In this document: piece after piece, positions 17,914-27,895 of the stretch
Layout of the letters: every line of letters starts with the position of its first letter
How positions within the stretch are numbered: the stretch's first letter is position 1
NCBI GenBank assembly: GCA_942490885.1
Contig: CALNYT010000002.1
Coordinates: 3,348,001-3,412,000 of the forward strand
Reading direction: 5' to 3'
Source: Oceanirhabdus sp942490885
Lineage (GTDB): Bacteria; Bacillota; Clostridia; Clostridiales; Clostridiaceae
DNA: 64,000 bases
Program-made: the position numbers and the translations under genes
Notes under the pieces: model-generated
The model's input: the letters and a program-made list of their open reading frames with translations, nothing else
Database searches by the model: none
Told to the model about the DNA's origin: nothing

Positions 17914-18786
17914 ATGTCAGCTAAATTTACCCAAGAACAATTCATGGAAGAACTAATTCTAGAAATTAACACTAAGTATGATTCAAACATATATGTTTAT
18001 CAATGCGGTTGGGAAAAATGTAAGCCTAAACATTCTTATGGCCCTACAGTTAGAGATCACTTTTTAATTCATTTCGTTGTAAGTGGACAAGGTAAGTTTT
18101 ACAACCAAGACAAAGTATATGAAATTAAACAAAATGAAGGTTTTTTAATTTCTCCTGATGAAGTTACATATTATGAAGCAGATGAAAAAAATCCATGGAA
18201 TTATTTATGGGTAGGATTTAATGGAATAAAAGCACCTGATTATCTTAAGCAAATAGGTCTTGATAAAAATAACCCAATAACAAAACCTAATGATAGTGAA
18301 TTTGTTATAGACTGCTTGAAAAACCTTACCGAGAGTTCAAAAACCACACGTGGTAGAGAAGTTCGAATGTTAGGATATTTATATTTATTATTGTCAAAAT
18401 TACTCGAAGAATCTAAATACAATGATCTCCTTCATTATAAAGATGAATATATTCATAAAGCCATAGAATATATTGAAATGAACTACTCTAGAAACATAAC
18501 AGTTAAAAATATAGCTGAACATTTAGGATTAAACAGAAGCTATTTCAGTAGTTTATTTAAAAAGACACTAAATGTTTCACCACAAAAGTTTCTAATACAT
18601 TATAGAATTAACAAATCCTGTGAACTTATCAAACATCATAAAAATTTAAACATCGGAGATATTGCTCTCTCAATAGGATATACAGACCCTTTAGTATTTT
18701 CCAAAACATTTAAGTCAATTAAAGGTTGTTCACCAAGTGAATACCGTATTCAATTAGACAAAGAAAAAAAGACTGTAATAAGATAA
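17914..18786 (+). CDS. AraC family regulator of sugar utilisation
   Basis: A 290-residue transcription regulator. The N-terminal cupin-like sugar-binding domain spans about residues 10-165 (HFVVSGQGKF; WNYLWVGFNG), and two C-terminal helix-turn-helix motifs follow (VKNIAEHLGLNRSYFSSLFK and IGDIALSIGYTDPLVFSKTF). The layout is that of MsmR/RafR-type activators of alpha-galactoside operons. The frame is open from GTG 17881, but TTGGAGG sits eight bases before ATG 17914. Being divergent from the GH4 alpha-galactosidase gene, it probably activates it. Confidence 0.9.
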   Translation: MSAKFTQEQFMEELILEINTKYDSNIYVYQCGWEKCKPKHSYGPTVRDHFLIHFVVSGQGKFYNQDKVYEIKQNEGFLISPDEVTYYEADEKNPWNYLWVGFNGIKAPDYLKQIGLDKNNPITKPNDSEFVIDCLKNLTESSKTTRGREVRMLGYLYLLLSKLLEESKYNDLLHYKDEYIHKAIEYIEMNYSRNITVKNIAEHLGLNRSYFSSLFKKTLNVSPQKFLIHYRINKSCELIKHHKNLNIGDIALSIGYTDPLVFSKTFKSIKGCSPSEYRIQLDKEKKTVIR

Positions 18787-18801
18787 TTCTTCTTACAGTC
18801 T
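18762..18801 (-). terminator. Terminator of the metallophosphoesterase gene inside the AraC 3' end
   Basis: Read leftward, AGACTGTAAGAAGA pairs with TCTTATTACAGTCT and runs into seven T. The hairpin spans the last codons and stop of the convergent AraC gene. Confidence 0.7.
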
Positions 18802-18828
18802 AAAATACAGTTATAGACAGACCTTTTA

Positions 18829-19632
18829 TTAACTTTTAACAATCCTTATTAAACTCATTTGTGATCTATTTAGCAACCTAATTGGTAATGAATGAACACC
18901 TACTCCACTATCAATATAAACTGCCCTATCTTTTCCTTCTAAAAAATAAACGCCCTTTTGCAACTTAGGAAATAGCCCTTGTGATGTGAATAATGCGCCT
19001 ATAAAAGGAAATCTAATTTGACCTCCATGAGTATCTCCCAATAAAGATAGATCACATTTTATCTCTTCATCTCTATCTAGAATTTGTGGTGAATGGCTTA
19101 ATAAAATTGACAGTTTAGTGAAATCCACATTTTTAAAGGTCTTCTTTAGATTATCCTTCATGCTTCTTGCATCATTTGCCCCACAAATATTAATCCTCTC
19201 TTCTTCTATCTTTAAAACTTTACTTTTATTATCTAAAATATTAACACCCATCTCACTAATTCTATTCAAAAATTCATCTCTATTCTTGTTTCCCCACTCA
19301 TGATTACCCATGACAAAATAGACTTCATCTGTATAAGCTAAAACTATCTTTATCAACCTATATGCACCACTGAAATCTCTGTGGTCTTTACTTATAATAT
19401 CTCCAGTAATTACAATTAAATGAGGAGCACATTTTTCTATGATTTGTTTGTATTTTTTCTCATTGAATAGTTTTTTGTTGTGAAAATCTGATATTTGCAG
19501 AACTCTAAGTTCTTCTATATTTTTAAGCTTCTTACTTTCAATTCTTACTTCATTTATCTTTGTAAAGTTTACTTCGTAAATTATCCTAACTGAAATTAAA
19601 AGAGACGTAGTTAGTATAATTAGTGCATTCAT
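18829..19632 (-). CDS. Membrane-anchored metallophosphoesterase (YkuE-like)
   Basis: A 267-residue calcineurin-like phosphoesterase with one N-terminal membrane helix (about residues 1-18). All metal-site blocks are visible: QISDFHN, VITGDII, GNHEWG, LSHSP and GDTHGGQIRFP. Similar proteins such as B. subtilis YkuE are membrane or wall associated and dephosphorylate diverse substrates, possibly lipids. It is monocistronic, with a terminator reaching into the convergent AraC gene. The substrate is not predictable. Confidence 0.9.
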   Translation of the reverse strand: MNALIILTTSLLISVRIIYEVNFTKINEVRIESKKLKNIEELRVLQISDFHNKKLFNEKKYKQIIEKCAPHLIVITGDIISKDHRDFSGAYRLIKIVLAYTDEVYFVMGNHEWGNKNRDEFLNRISEMGVNILDNKSKVLKIEEERINICGANDARSMKDNLKKTFKNVDFTKLSILLSHSPQILDRDEEIKCDLSLLGDTHGGQIRFPFIGALFTSQGLFPKLQKGVYFLEGKDRAVYIDSGVGVHSLPIRLLNRSQMSLIRIVKS

Positions 19633-19971
19633 TTGCTATACGCCCCTTTCTCTTTTCCAACTCTCATGAAAACCCCTTAATTTACCGTTCATAAGAACCT
19701 CTCTTTAATATTATTTTTATGTAAATTATATCACTATTAAGTTCTCTTTGTCATGGTTATCTCAATCCCTTTAGACTATTCTATATTATGACTAGCCTTG
19801 AGTATAGTTTATCAATTTTGATGCCTATCTCTCTTTTTTAAGAAAATGTTGAAAAATTAAAATTTGAGGATGTACATGCTATCAACATGTCCTATCCTCA
19901 ATTTTTTTACTCTATCCAACTGTTCTTAATATTTTCAACATGGTTTTTAAAAATAAGTTTATCTCTTAATA
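19633..19971. other. Intergenic region with terminator of the six-gene operon
   Basis: Contains the hairpin at about 19863-19905, and the metallophosphoesterase start region. I see no gene in it. Confidence 0.5.
19863..19905 (-). terminator. Bidirectional-looking terminator beyond the giant gene
   Basis: TTGAGGAT/ATCCTCAA with an inner ACATG/CATGT pairing forms the stem. T-rich tracts lie on both sides, so it could end the leftward six-gene operon. Confidence 0.65.
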
Positions 19972-22900
19972 TTACTTATTATTCTCTTTTCTTTTACCTT
20001 TATACCCCATTCCTTCCTCGCCTTTGGTTTTCTTTTTACTGCTATCGCTCTCGTTATCATTGTTCTTCTTTTTACTGTTACTTTTATTCTTCTCTTTATA
20101 ATTATCTTTATCTTTATTGAGTATACTATTTACCTCCAATTCTTTAACCATCTGATCCACCTTCTTACTTTGGCTTTCTTCAAGAAAATATTCAATACTA
20201 TCTATATTCTCTTTACTCAAGAATTTCAGACTATAAACTACTTCTCGTATCTGTTCACGTGTGAAAAATCCAGCTTTATAACTATTCCTCATAAACTCTT
20301 TAATAACTCTTATAGTATCATCCTTTACTTTTCTTGCACCTAGTCCATCTTTTTTTAGAAAATCTAAAAATCTAATCGCATCTACCTTTATAGGTGAATA
20401 GAATTGCTTTATAATTTCTACTTTTTTATCAAAGTTTACATTTTTATCTCTTATTTCATTTATCATATTATCTTTAAATTTCGATTCAAATGTTCTAGAT
20501 ATTAGCTTTAGATATCTCTCTTCATTTATTACTTGGATTAGTTCATTTAATTTACCTTTTCCATTTTTAGCTTCTATCATAATTTTATTTATATTATTTC
20601 GAAGGGCATCAATACTACGCTCATTCTCTAAATCAGATATCAATCGATTTGATATGGTTTTATTAAATTCTGGTTGTGAAAGTCTCTTTTTCAATAAATT
20701 CAAACATACTCCCACAATCTTATCATCCTTTTTTCGCTTATAATCATTCAAATTTTTCCCATTAATCCCTATAGCAATTATTGCTCGTTTTCCATTGTGA
20801 TTGATTATAACTAAGTTTTCTAATCCACTCTCATCTATAAATTTACCTAAACAATATATCATCATTGTCTGAAAATCTAATATATTCAATATCTCCTCCA
20901 TAATTAAATATGGATTCTTTGAGTTTTCTTGACTTGCAATAGTTATTTTATGGAATTTGTAACAATACTTATCCTTCTCATATTGCTCTATTCCTTTAAA
21001 TTTCAAGTAATCTTCAAATAACTTCATATATTGACTTTGAACAGTTATGCAAGGTATGCGAGTTTCTCTAAACAATTCCTCTAAATTAATCAATCTTAAT
21101 ATTAAATCATTGTTTTTTTCTGGTCTATAAATATTATACCTTTCAAAAATTATCTCATCTCTATTAATCACATTTAAAATATCATATCCCCTTGGTATCC
21201 CATAAGAAACTAAGTTTAATAGTATTTTTGAAAACTCTCGATCTTTGATAAAATATTCTTCTGCTCTATCAAATATTAGATTATATATGCACCTATTTTT
21301 TTTACACATCTTTAAAAATTCTATCATCTTCTCAGTTTTTTTAAAGTTATTTTTAATAATAAATTCTACTACTTCTAAACTACATGATTTTGGTGTATTG
21401 ATTCCAGTATATATGGAGAACTTTATTCTATCCTTTTTACTTATTTTAAAGATTTCAAAAACAAAATTTATGTTCTTTTTTAACTCTTTAGATGAAATTA
21501 TTGCATCCGCAATCTTTTCCCCAAAAGAAGTATTGTGATATAGCATAACTATTTTTAAAATAACTTTTTCTTCACTTTCAATTTTATTCAATGAATTGAT
21601 ATATGCAAGTAATGCTACTTGAAGCTCTTTTTCATGAAACATATCATATACCTTATCAAATAAAATATACATATCTTTAAATATACTCTTTTCATGCCCT
21701 TTATATATTAGACATAAAGCGTAATCTTTTAACTCGTCATTAAGCATTCCATATTTATTAAGATAGCTTTGTAAGAACTTAAATAACTCTATAGCTTTTT
21801 GTAGGTTCTCATCCGCTAACTCTCTAAAGAGAGCAAAAACTTTTACTGATACTTTATTTTTATCTAGACTTTCATTAGTGAGCAAGGTAATATATTCTCT
21901 TAAATATTTCTCTGCTTTTTTAATATCACCATATATAAATTTTCTTATTAAAGTTTCATATCCATCAAAGGCTTTATTTCCATTAGTTTTTATATGTTGT
22001 AAAATAATCATTTCATTAAAGATATTATTCTGAATACAGTATTCTTCCACAAACTTTTTAAATTCTGTATCCTTAACAAGGTCATACCACTCAATAATCT
22101 TATGCTTATTCATATTAAGCATAACCCTTGTAATCTTTTCTCCTTCTTCATCATAAAAATACATAGAATATCCCATATTAATTACTGCGCAATTAACTTT
22201 TTCCTTTAATAAAACATTGTGTTCCTCGTCATTTTCCAAAATTTTATATTTAAAATAATCCTTCTTATTATTAAAATAGATTATCTCTCTTTTTAACATT
22301 TCGGCAAAAAATTCCTCATATCCCTCAGGTTTTTCCTTTAATATTTTTTCAGCCACTGTAAGTATCCAGAGCGTTTCCAATGAGAATGTTTTATATTGAA
22401 GATAAAAGGCGATTAAGTCATTCAGATACTTTTCTTCTGGTAATTTATTTCTCAACATATTATGATATATACCCTTTTCAAGAATAAAGATATCTCCGCT
22501 CTTTTCATACATATCAAACATAATCTCAATAATTTCATTAGAATACTTTTCCTTACTGCTCCATATCATCTTGTTCATTGAATTAATAACAACTGGATCT
22601 GAATATCCCAGCTCTTTATATAGCTGTATAAATATCTTTTCAAATTCAAAATCAAACTTATTAGAATTTATGAAACTATTCAAAATAAGCTTATTGAAAA
22701 AAGTGGAATCAAAATGATATGATGAAAGAACATTCTCTAGTTTATTTTTATTTTCCAGCTTAATTGAAAAATCATTATAATAATCATATAAGTATCTTGC
22801 TATATCCTCATTAATTATTAAATGTTTATATATTAATTCTTCACATAAGTTCAATACTCTACCATCATAATATTTATCTTTAATAGCTCTTTTAATGATA

Positions 22901-24471
22901 AATAAAATACTTCTGATCTGTGGATTTACTCCTCTATGTCTACTTAGAAATATTTGATTTATTATTGTATCATAGTCTTCTTCATAATATACTCTATGAT
23001 GGAGAATTTTGGGGTTCAAATCTAACTTAATAATCTCTTTATTAATCCTGTCCACAATCTCTAGACCTGGTTTTTCTTTATGAAGTACTTTTTTAAGTCC
23101 ATATAAAACTTCTATATATGTGTTTTCCTTAAAAATATTGTTATTGTCAATTATCTTATTAATTACTTCAATTTTTTTTATATCAAGTCCGCTTATCTTA
23201 TCTTTTATCATATAAACAAGAAATCTTTCACATTGGGCATCTCTCTCATTTTGACACATTAATAAACTAAAAATATCATGATGCTCAATCTCATTGGAAT
23301 ATACACATTCAACACTAAACTCCTGATTGTAATCAATTAAGTTACCATTTATAAGAACATTTACTTCTGCAGGCTCCTCTGGAAGAAAATAATAATTCTC
23401 ACTAGTAGTGTAGTATTCCATCTTCTCCATTTGACAATACCCTTCAAATTTCATTATAATATCAACTTTTTCATCCTTTGCCTCTCCCTCTAGTTGTAGT
23501 TTGTATATCCTTTTAACTCTAGTTTCTTTACCCTTATGAAAAATATTGTTTATAAAATCTATTTCAAATTTATGAAATAGGACCTTATCTCTATAATACC
23601 TATCTATATAATCTTCATAGGAAACATCTTTCCCACTTTCTATAGCCATTATGTCCAAATAAATTTTAACCTTTAACTCGTCTATCTTATTATTTGAGAT
23701 TGAAATAGCAGTTTTCATATTTTTATGATTATTAATCATGCAGTAATCTACATACAACTTAATTAATTCATATTTTTTCTTATTTGAACTGTTTTCAATT
23801 AATTTTTCAACTAACCTATAATTATTCTTATTAATATTTTTAATGAGTTCTTCTTCTATGATAAACTCGTACATGTGAATATTATTATTATCAATAATAT
23901 AATCAGAAAATATTTCAACATTATCTTCGTAGAGTATATCGTTATAATCTCCTTTGCAAATTATCTCTTCAATTATTGTTTTACTCCTTCTTCCTGTTAA
24001 ATAACTTCTGTATAAATAAGAATAAACCCCTTTATCTTCATGATCATTAATCAGAGCACAACAGAATAGAATCAGGTTGTCCAAAGCATCAATTTTGGCT
24101 TTAAAATTATTTAAATCGCTTATTTTGATTAAAGCTTTAGTTCTCCTATTCATGAGAGTTTTCCTTATAATACTATTTATTAATTTAAAATTTTCATTCT
24201 TTATCTTAATTTTATTTTTAATAAGAAAGCAACGAAAAAACTTTATATTCCTCTGTTTTTCTTCATAAATAAGGGATAAAAAATAATATTTACTTATATC
24301 TTCTCTCTTACTTAATATAGCGGCTTTCTTAAAGTCTTTTGATATATTAATATCCGATTTGAATTGAAATTTTATGAGTTTATCTAAATTATATAACCCT
24401 CTTACAAAATACCCCAAATAGCTATAAGGATTATTTTTTATATATTCACTTATCTTAATTTCATTATTCAT
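19972..24471 (-). CDS. Giant mostly helical protein of unknown function, last gene of the Hsp70/motor operon
   Basis: A 1,499-residue cytoplasmic-looking protein with no signal peptide or membrane helix. It is predicted helical almost throughout, like a solenoid of helical pairs. A beta-rich island at about residues 330-400 includes YYFLPEEPAEVNVLING, and the lysine/asparagine/serine-rich C-terminal tail is probably disordered. I recognise no catalytic motif. From memory it resembles the very large clostridial proteins filed as DUF5717, which I could not verify. ATG 24471 has a GGTGA ribosome site and follows the previous stop by five bases; ATG 24483 lacks one. A scaffold for the upstream chaperone or motor is a guess. 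Confidence 0.85.
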   Translation of the reverse strand: MNNEIKISEYIKNNPYSYLGYFVRGLYNLDKLIKFQFKSDINISKDFKKAAILSKREDISKYYFLSLIYEEKQRNIKFFRCFLIKNKIKIKNENFKLINSIIRKTLMNRRTKALIKISDLNNFKAKIDALDNLILFCCALINDHEDKGVYSYLYRSYLTGRRSKTIIEEIICKGDYNDILYEDNVEIFSDYIIDNNNIHMYEFIIEEELIKNINKNNYRLVEKLIENSSNKKKYELIKLYVDYCMINNHKNMKTAISISNNKIDELKVKIYLDIMAIESGKDVSYEDYIDRYYRDKVLFHKFEIDFINNIFHKGKETRVKRIYKLQLEGEAKDEKVDIIMKFEGYCQMEKMEYYTTSENYYFLPEEPAEVNVLINGNLIDYNQEFSVECVYSNEIEHHDIFSLLMCQNERDAQCERFLVYMIKDKISGLDIKKIEVINKIIDNNNIFKENTYIEVLYGLKKVLHKEKPGLEIVDRINKEIIKLDLNPKILHHRVYYEEDYDTIINQIFLSRHRGVNPQIRSILFIIKRAIKDKYYDGRVLNLCEELIYKHLIINEDIARYLYDYYNDFSIKLENKNKLENVLSSYHFDSTFFNKLILNSFINSNKFDFEFEKIFIQLYKELGYSDPVVINSMNKMIWSSKEKYSNEIIEIMFDMYEKSGDIFILEKGIYHNMLRNKLPEEKYLNDLIAFYLQYKTFSLETLWILTVAEKILKEKPEGYEEFFAEMLKREIIYFNNKKDYFKYKILENDEEHNVLLKEKVNCAVINMGYSMYFYDEEGEKITRVMLNMNKHKIIEWYDLVKDTEFKKFVEEYCIQNNIFNEMIILQHIKTNGNKAFDGYETLIRKFIYGDIKKAEKYLREYITLLTNESLDKNKVSVKVFALFRELADENLQKAIELFKFLQSYLNKYGMLNDELKDYALCLIYKGHEKSIFKDMYILFDKVYDMFHEKELQVALLAYINSLNKIESEEKVILKIVMLYHNTSFGEKIADAIISSKELKKNINFVFEIFKISKKDRIKFSIYTGINTPKSCSLEVVEFIIKNNFKKTEKMIEFLKMCKKNRCIYNLIFDRAEEYFIKDREFSKILLNLVSYGIPRGYDILNVINRDEIIFERYNIYRPEKNNDLILRLINLEELFRETRIPCITVQSQYMKLFEDYLKFKGIEQYEKDKYCYKFHKITIASQENSKNPYLIMEEILNILDFQTMMIYCLGKFIDESGLENLVIINHNGKRAIIAIGINGKNLNDYKRKKDDKIVGVCLNLLKKRLSQPEFNKTISNRLISDLENERSIDALRNNINKIMIEAKNGKGKLNELIQVINEERYLKLISRTFESKFKDNMINEIRDKNVNFDKKVEIIKQFYSPIKVDAIRFLDFLKKDGLGARKVKDDTIRVIKEFMRNSYKAGFFTREQIREVVYSLKFLSKENIDSIEYFLEESQSKKVDQMVKELEVNSILNKDKDNYKEKNKSNSKKKNNDNESDSSKKKTKGEEGMGYKGKRKENNK

Positions 24472-24476
24472 AATAA

Positions 24477-25724
24477 TCACCATAAACTAATTTTGATTTT
24501 ATATTTATATATAATACAATCCTTGTGAATATTCACGTCCGTTGTTATCTCCTGTTTTTTCTTATATTTCATTTTGATCAGTAAAAAAAGGGCTGCTTTA
24601 TTCTTTATAATCAGTCTATTGTTCTTATCATCAAAGATTACTTTCACATATTTGTTACTCTGTGTAACCTTAAGAGTTTCTTCTTCAACACAAGCATAAC
24701 TCTTCTTATTATCCAAGTATATCTTCTTTCCAGATACCTTACTTTTCCATTTCAAATTTATAACGCTCTGTTTTATAATTTCTTTTTCATGGTATATTTT
24801 CTTTCTAACTCTCCCCCCATTAGAATTTATTATAATTTCTCCATCACTCAACTTCTTAAAACTAATAATATTGTCATTCTCACTCCATTGAGTTTTCTTC
24901 AATATAATACCGTAACGTCCTTCAATATCGCCATAAAGAAAACCATCTCCCCTATTCTTAATAATAATCTTATTGTCCTCTATCTCAATATATATATTAG
25001 GCTTAACATCATATCCCATATACTGAAGAAAGTTTTGGAGAGCAATTTGATCATTTTTATTATTAAAACTCTCATATGTGGATAAGGCCTTCTTAAATTC
25101 ATTTACTCTCATCCATTCAATAAAGTCTTCTCCACAGAAGTCATACAATGCACTTTCATAGTTATCCTTATAAAAATCATAAAACTCATCGAGGTTTGAG
25201 TATTTATCCTGAAATGATAAATTATTCTCATGCTTAAGAAGAACGGTATACTTATATACTTTATGATCAACTGATAATGCTATACTCTCAATCAAGTCCT
25301 CATGAAAAGTATTTCGTTTAAACTTAATATTATACTTTATTACATAGTTAAAACCTCTCCATCCTTGATCAAGAATACTAATTTTAGAACTAGCCATCAC
25401 TGATATTGGAATTTTACTATTTTCTATATCAGTATAAACTATAAGCTCATCCTCCATCTCAAAATCCATTCTTTCATTAAAAACATACTCAATCAGGTTT
25501 GAGGACTTATTAATAGAAATACCTTCTTTTGGGTATATATCAACACTTCTAAGTACTCTATTCTTTTCTTCATTACTCTTCTCTTTTTGAAGTTGGGAAA
25601 TAACCCCATTCTGCCCAACTCTCTTCAAATCATGAATTATATCAGAAGACATAACATATTCATCATCATAAAATATATTTTCTTTTATGATATTAATAAT
25701 ATCTCTATTGTATTCTACCTTCAC
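24477..25724 (-). CDS. Beta-rich protein of unknown function in the Hsp70/motor operon
   Basis: A 415-residue protein with no signal peptide or membrane helix. The middle and C-terminal parts are rich in short beta strands (IEIEDNKIIIKNRGDGFLYG; VIFDDKNNRLIIKNKAALFL), suggesting two or more beta-sandwich modules. A beta module also occurs in the giant protein encoded next. It starts at GTG 25724 behind GAAGGTGA and is 18 bases from the ompA-like stop, so it belongs to the operon. I do not recognise the family. It could be an adaptor between the motor and the giant protein, but nothing in the sequence proves this. Confidence 0.8.
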   Translation of the reverse strand: MKVEYNRDIINIIKENIFYDDEYVMSSDIIHDLKRVGQNGVISQLQKEKSNEEKNRVLRSVDIYPKEGISINKSSNLIEYVFNERMDFEMEDELIVYTDIENSKIPISVMASSKISILDQGWRGFNYVIKYNIKFKRNTFHEDLIESIALSVDHKVYKYTVLLKHENNLSFQDKYSNLDEFYDFYKDNYESALYDFCGEDFIEWMRVNEFKKALSTYESFNNKNDQIALQNFLQYMGYDVKPNIYIEIEDNKIIIKNRGDGFLYGDIEGRYGIILKKTQWSENDNIISFKKLSDGEIIINSNGGRVRKKIYHEKEIIKQSVINLKWKSKVSGKKIYLDNKKSYACVEEETLKVTQSNKYVKVIFDDKNNRLIIKNKAALFLLIKMKYKKKQEITTDVNIHKDCIIYKYKIKISLW

Positions 25725-25742
25725 CCTCTCACCTTCAATCCA

Positions 25743-26507
25743 TCAATTTATATGCTCACTTTCTTTCTGTTCGTCAACGAATCTCTTGATTTCTTCTGCA
25801 ATATCATCTTCCCCAATGATGATATATATCTCAATTCTTCTATTCTGCTCTTTCTCCTCATCGCTCTGTTCTGATATACTGTCCCCAGCCTTAGGATCAT
25901 ACTTTGACATTCCCGACGCTTTAAAGTATCTTCCATATTCATTATCATTACCAATACCCTTATCCTTCAACATAGCATTCAGAAAATTTGCTGCCCGTTC
26001 AGTTGATAATGACCTATTGTTGACCCCATCACCAACACAATCTGTATGTCCACGTATTTCAATACATTCAATCTTTCCTCTATATTTCTCTTTTTCAAGT
26101 AAACTTAGGAATCCAATATAAATATCCTCTGCTATTTTTACTCCCTGTTTAGATAATGTCTTACTATTAGTTTTAAAAAGGATCTCTGTACTTATCTCTA
26201 ACTTTCCAAGCTCCTTATTAAAATTAACTCTATCATTTAATATTGGTTTCAACTCATTCTCAATATCCTCATATAAGTCAATCCTGTTATACACAATATC
26301 ATCTAATCTATCTGAAATAACCTGTATTTCTGACAACTTCTTCTCGTAATATACTTTCATCTTAGAATACTTAGTATAAAATGATGTCATAAGAATAAGC
26401 ATGAAAAAGAAAAATACTAAACAAACAGTTGTCATAATATCAGTAAATGATGTCCAATAATTATTTGTCCCTTCTTGATTTTTTGACCCTCTATGTCTTA
26501 CTTTCAT
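25743..26507 (-). CDS. MotB/OmpA/ZorB-like motor subunit
   Basis: A 254-residue inner-membrane protein with a peptidoglycan-binding OmpA domain. A short basic N-terminus leads to one membrane helix (about 22-44) headed by SFTDIM, whose Asp23 sits where MotB and ZorB carry the ion-binding aspartate. A coiled linker (45-100) follows, then OmpA_C (about 105-231, with IRGHTD, NRSLSTERAANF and NRRIEI). It follows the MotA/TolQ-like gene by 17 bases. By homology the pair should make an ion-conducting stator fixed to the wall. It is much like ZorB of Zorya, but no other Zorya gene is present. Confidence 0.9.
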   Translation of the reverse strand: MKVRHRGSKNQEGTNNYWTSFTDIMTTVCLVFFFFMLILMTSFYTKYSKMKVYYEKKLSEIQVISDRLDDIVYNRIDLYEDIENELKPILNDRVNFNKELGKLEISTEILFKTNSKTLSKQGVKIAEDIYIGFLSLLEKEKYRGKIECIEIRGHTDCVGDGVNNRSLSTERAANFLNAMLKDKGIGNDNEYGRYFKASGMSKYDPKAGDSISEQSDEEKEQNRRIEIYIIIGEDDIAEEIKRFVDEQKESEHIN

Positions 26508-26524
26508 TTTCCCTTACCCCTTTT

Positions 26525-27892
26525 TTAGGAACTAATCTCTTCCATAAGATTCTGAAGAGTAGATAACCTCTCTTTATATACATCATTCACATCTTCATAT
26601 TTACTCACTAAGTTTTCCATATTACTTAAACTATCTTTTAAGTTCTTAGAGATTTCAATAGTTATCTTCCTCAATTCCCCCTTGAACTCTTCTTTTACAG
26701 TATTGGACAAACTAACACTCAACTCCATAACATTCTTATTAAAACTCTTTAGAATATCTTCAATCTGCTCAAACATTATTTTTTCTTTTTCTATCATCTC
26801 TTTTGTGATATTCTGATTATTCATAGAAGCAGATTTAACCTCTTCAATTAGATTTTTGACGTCATCATATGATTGAATAAGGGTATCCATAGTCCCTTTA
26901 AGCTTCTCCCCACTATTTTCAAAAGTATCCGTCGTTCTCTCAAAGACAACCCCCAAGTTAGCAATGCTCTTATTTATTTTATTAATCTTATTGTCAAATT
27001 CTTCGTTATAGATCCCAAACTTATCAACACTTTCCTTAAAAGTCTCTATTGGTTCACTAAAAACATTTAATATATCCTCAAGCCTGTTTATAACACTAAA
27101 TAAAGTATTAGAAGATTCTTTTAAGTCAATTCCAACATAATTTATTTTATTGGTTAATTTTTCGATTCCATCCTCAAAACTCTTCGCTAAGTTATCAGCC
27201 ATGTATTTTATACCATCTTCTACCTTTCCAGTGAAGTTCGATAGTATCAATTTCTCACTAATTCCATTAGCAGAAAAAATCACATTATCTAAAAGGTTCT
27301 CTAATTCATCATAAAATGATTCCTTTTCATATACATAAGATACCTTAGGTAACAAAGTCCATACATTAAGAATAATAGAAGCCAAAATCCCCATAATACT
27401 GGTATAAAAAGCTGTAGACATACCTAACAAAGGTTCCTTCATGCCTGCTAAAAGACTATCATTCATACTCATACTATCTTCTGTTATCTTCCCAAATACT
27501 GCAGAAATATCTGTTATCGCCATTACAAGACCTATGAATGTTCCTAACAAACCTATTACAATAGCTACATTTTTCATATACTTCATGATAGCCTCTAGAA
27601 CAACCACAGACTTACTCATATTCTTATCAATAATTACCTGAGTATTTACATTTTCAGTTCCATTATTTACACTCTTCTTAAACTCTTCTATGCATCCGTT
27701 TATTATGATATCTTCCCCTAGAAACTCCCCTTCTTCAGATACCTTTTCTAATTGTATACTCTTCTTCTTGTAGTAAAGAGATACTCCAATTGAAATAAGC
27801 ACATATGACGGTATCAATAATAATATTATCCAACATATAATTATTCCAAATTCAGATTGGTTCCAAAACTCTTTAATCAATTCACCTAGCAT
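26525..27892 (-). CDS. MotA/TolQ/ZorA-like membrane protein with coiled-coil tail
   Basis: A 455-residue partner of the OmpA-like subunit. Membrane helices lie at about 15-41, 108-129 and 157-180. The second carries GLLGTFIGLV, the hallmark of MotA/TolQ/ExbB proteins and of ZorA. After the last helix come about 270 residues of mostly heptad-like coiled coil ending at the C-terminus, comparable to the cytoplasmic tail of ZorA. A GGAGGG ribosome site overlaps the J-like gene's end. It probably forms the pentameric ring of a proton- or sodium-driven motor whose tail transmits motion to cytoplasmic partners. The motor family is firm; the output is unknown. Confidence 0.9.
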   Translation of the reverse strand: MLGELIKEFWNQSEFGIIICWIILLLIPSYVLISIGVSLYYKKKSIQLEKVSEEGEFLGEDIIINGCIEEFKKSVNNGTENVNTQVIIDKNMSKSVVVLEAIMKYMKNVAIVIGLLGTFIGLVMAITDISAVFGKITEDSMSMNDSLLAGMKEPLLGMSTAFYTSIMGILASIILNVWTLLPKVSYVYEKESFYDELENLLDNVIFSANGISEKLILSNFTGKVEDGIKYMADNLAKSFEDGIEKLTNKINYVGIDLKESSNTLFSVINRLEDILNVFSEPIETFKESVDKFGIYNEEFDNKINKINKSIANLGVVFERTTDTFENSGEKLKGTMDTLIQSYDDVKNLIEEVKSASMNNQNITKEMIEKEKIMFEQIEDILKSFNKNVMELSVSLSNTVKEEFKGELRKITIEISKNLKDSLSNMENLVSKYEDVNDVYKERLSTLQNLMEEISS

Positions 27893-27895
27893 TGA

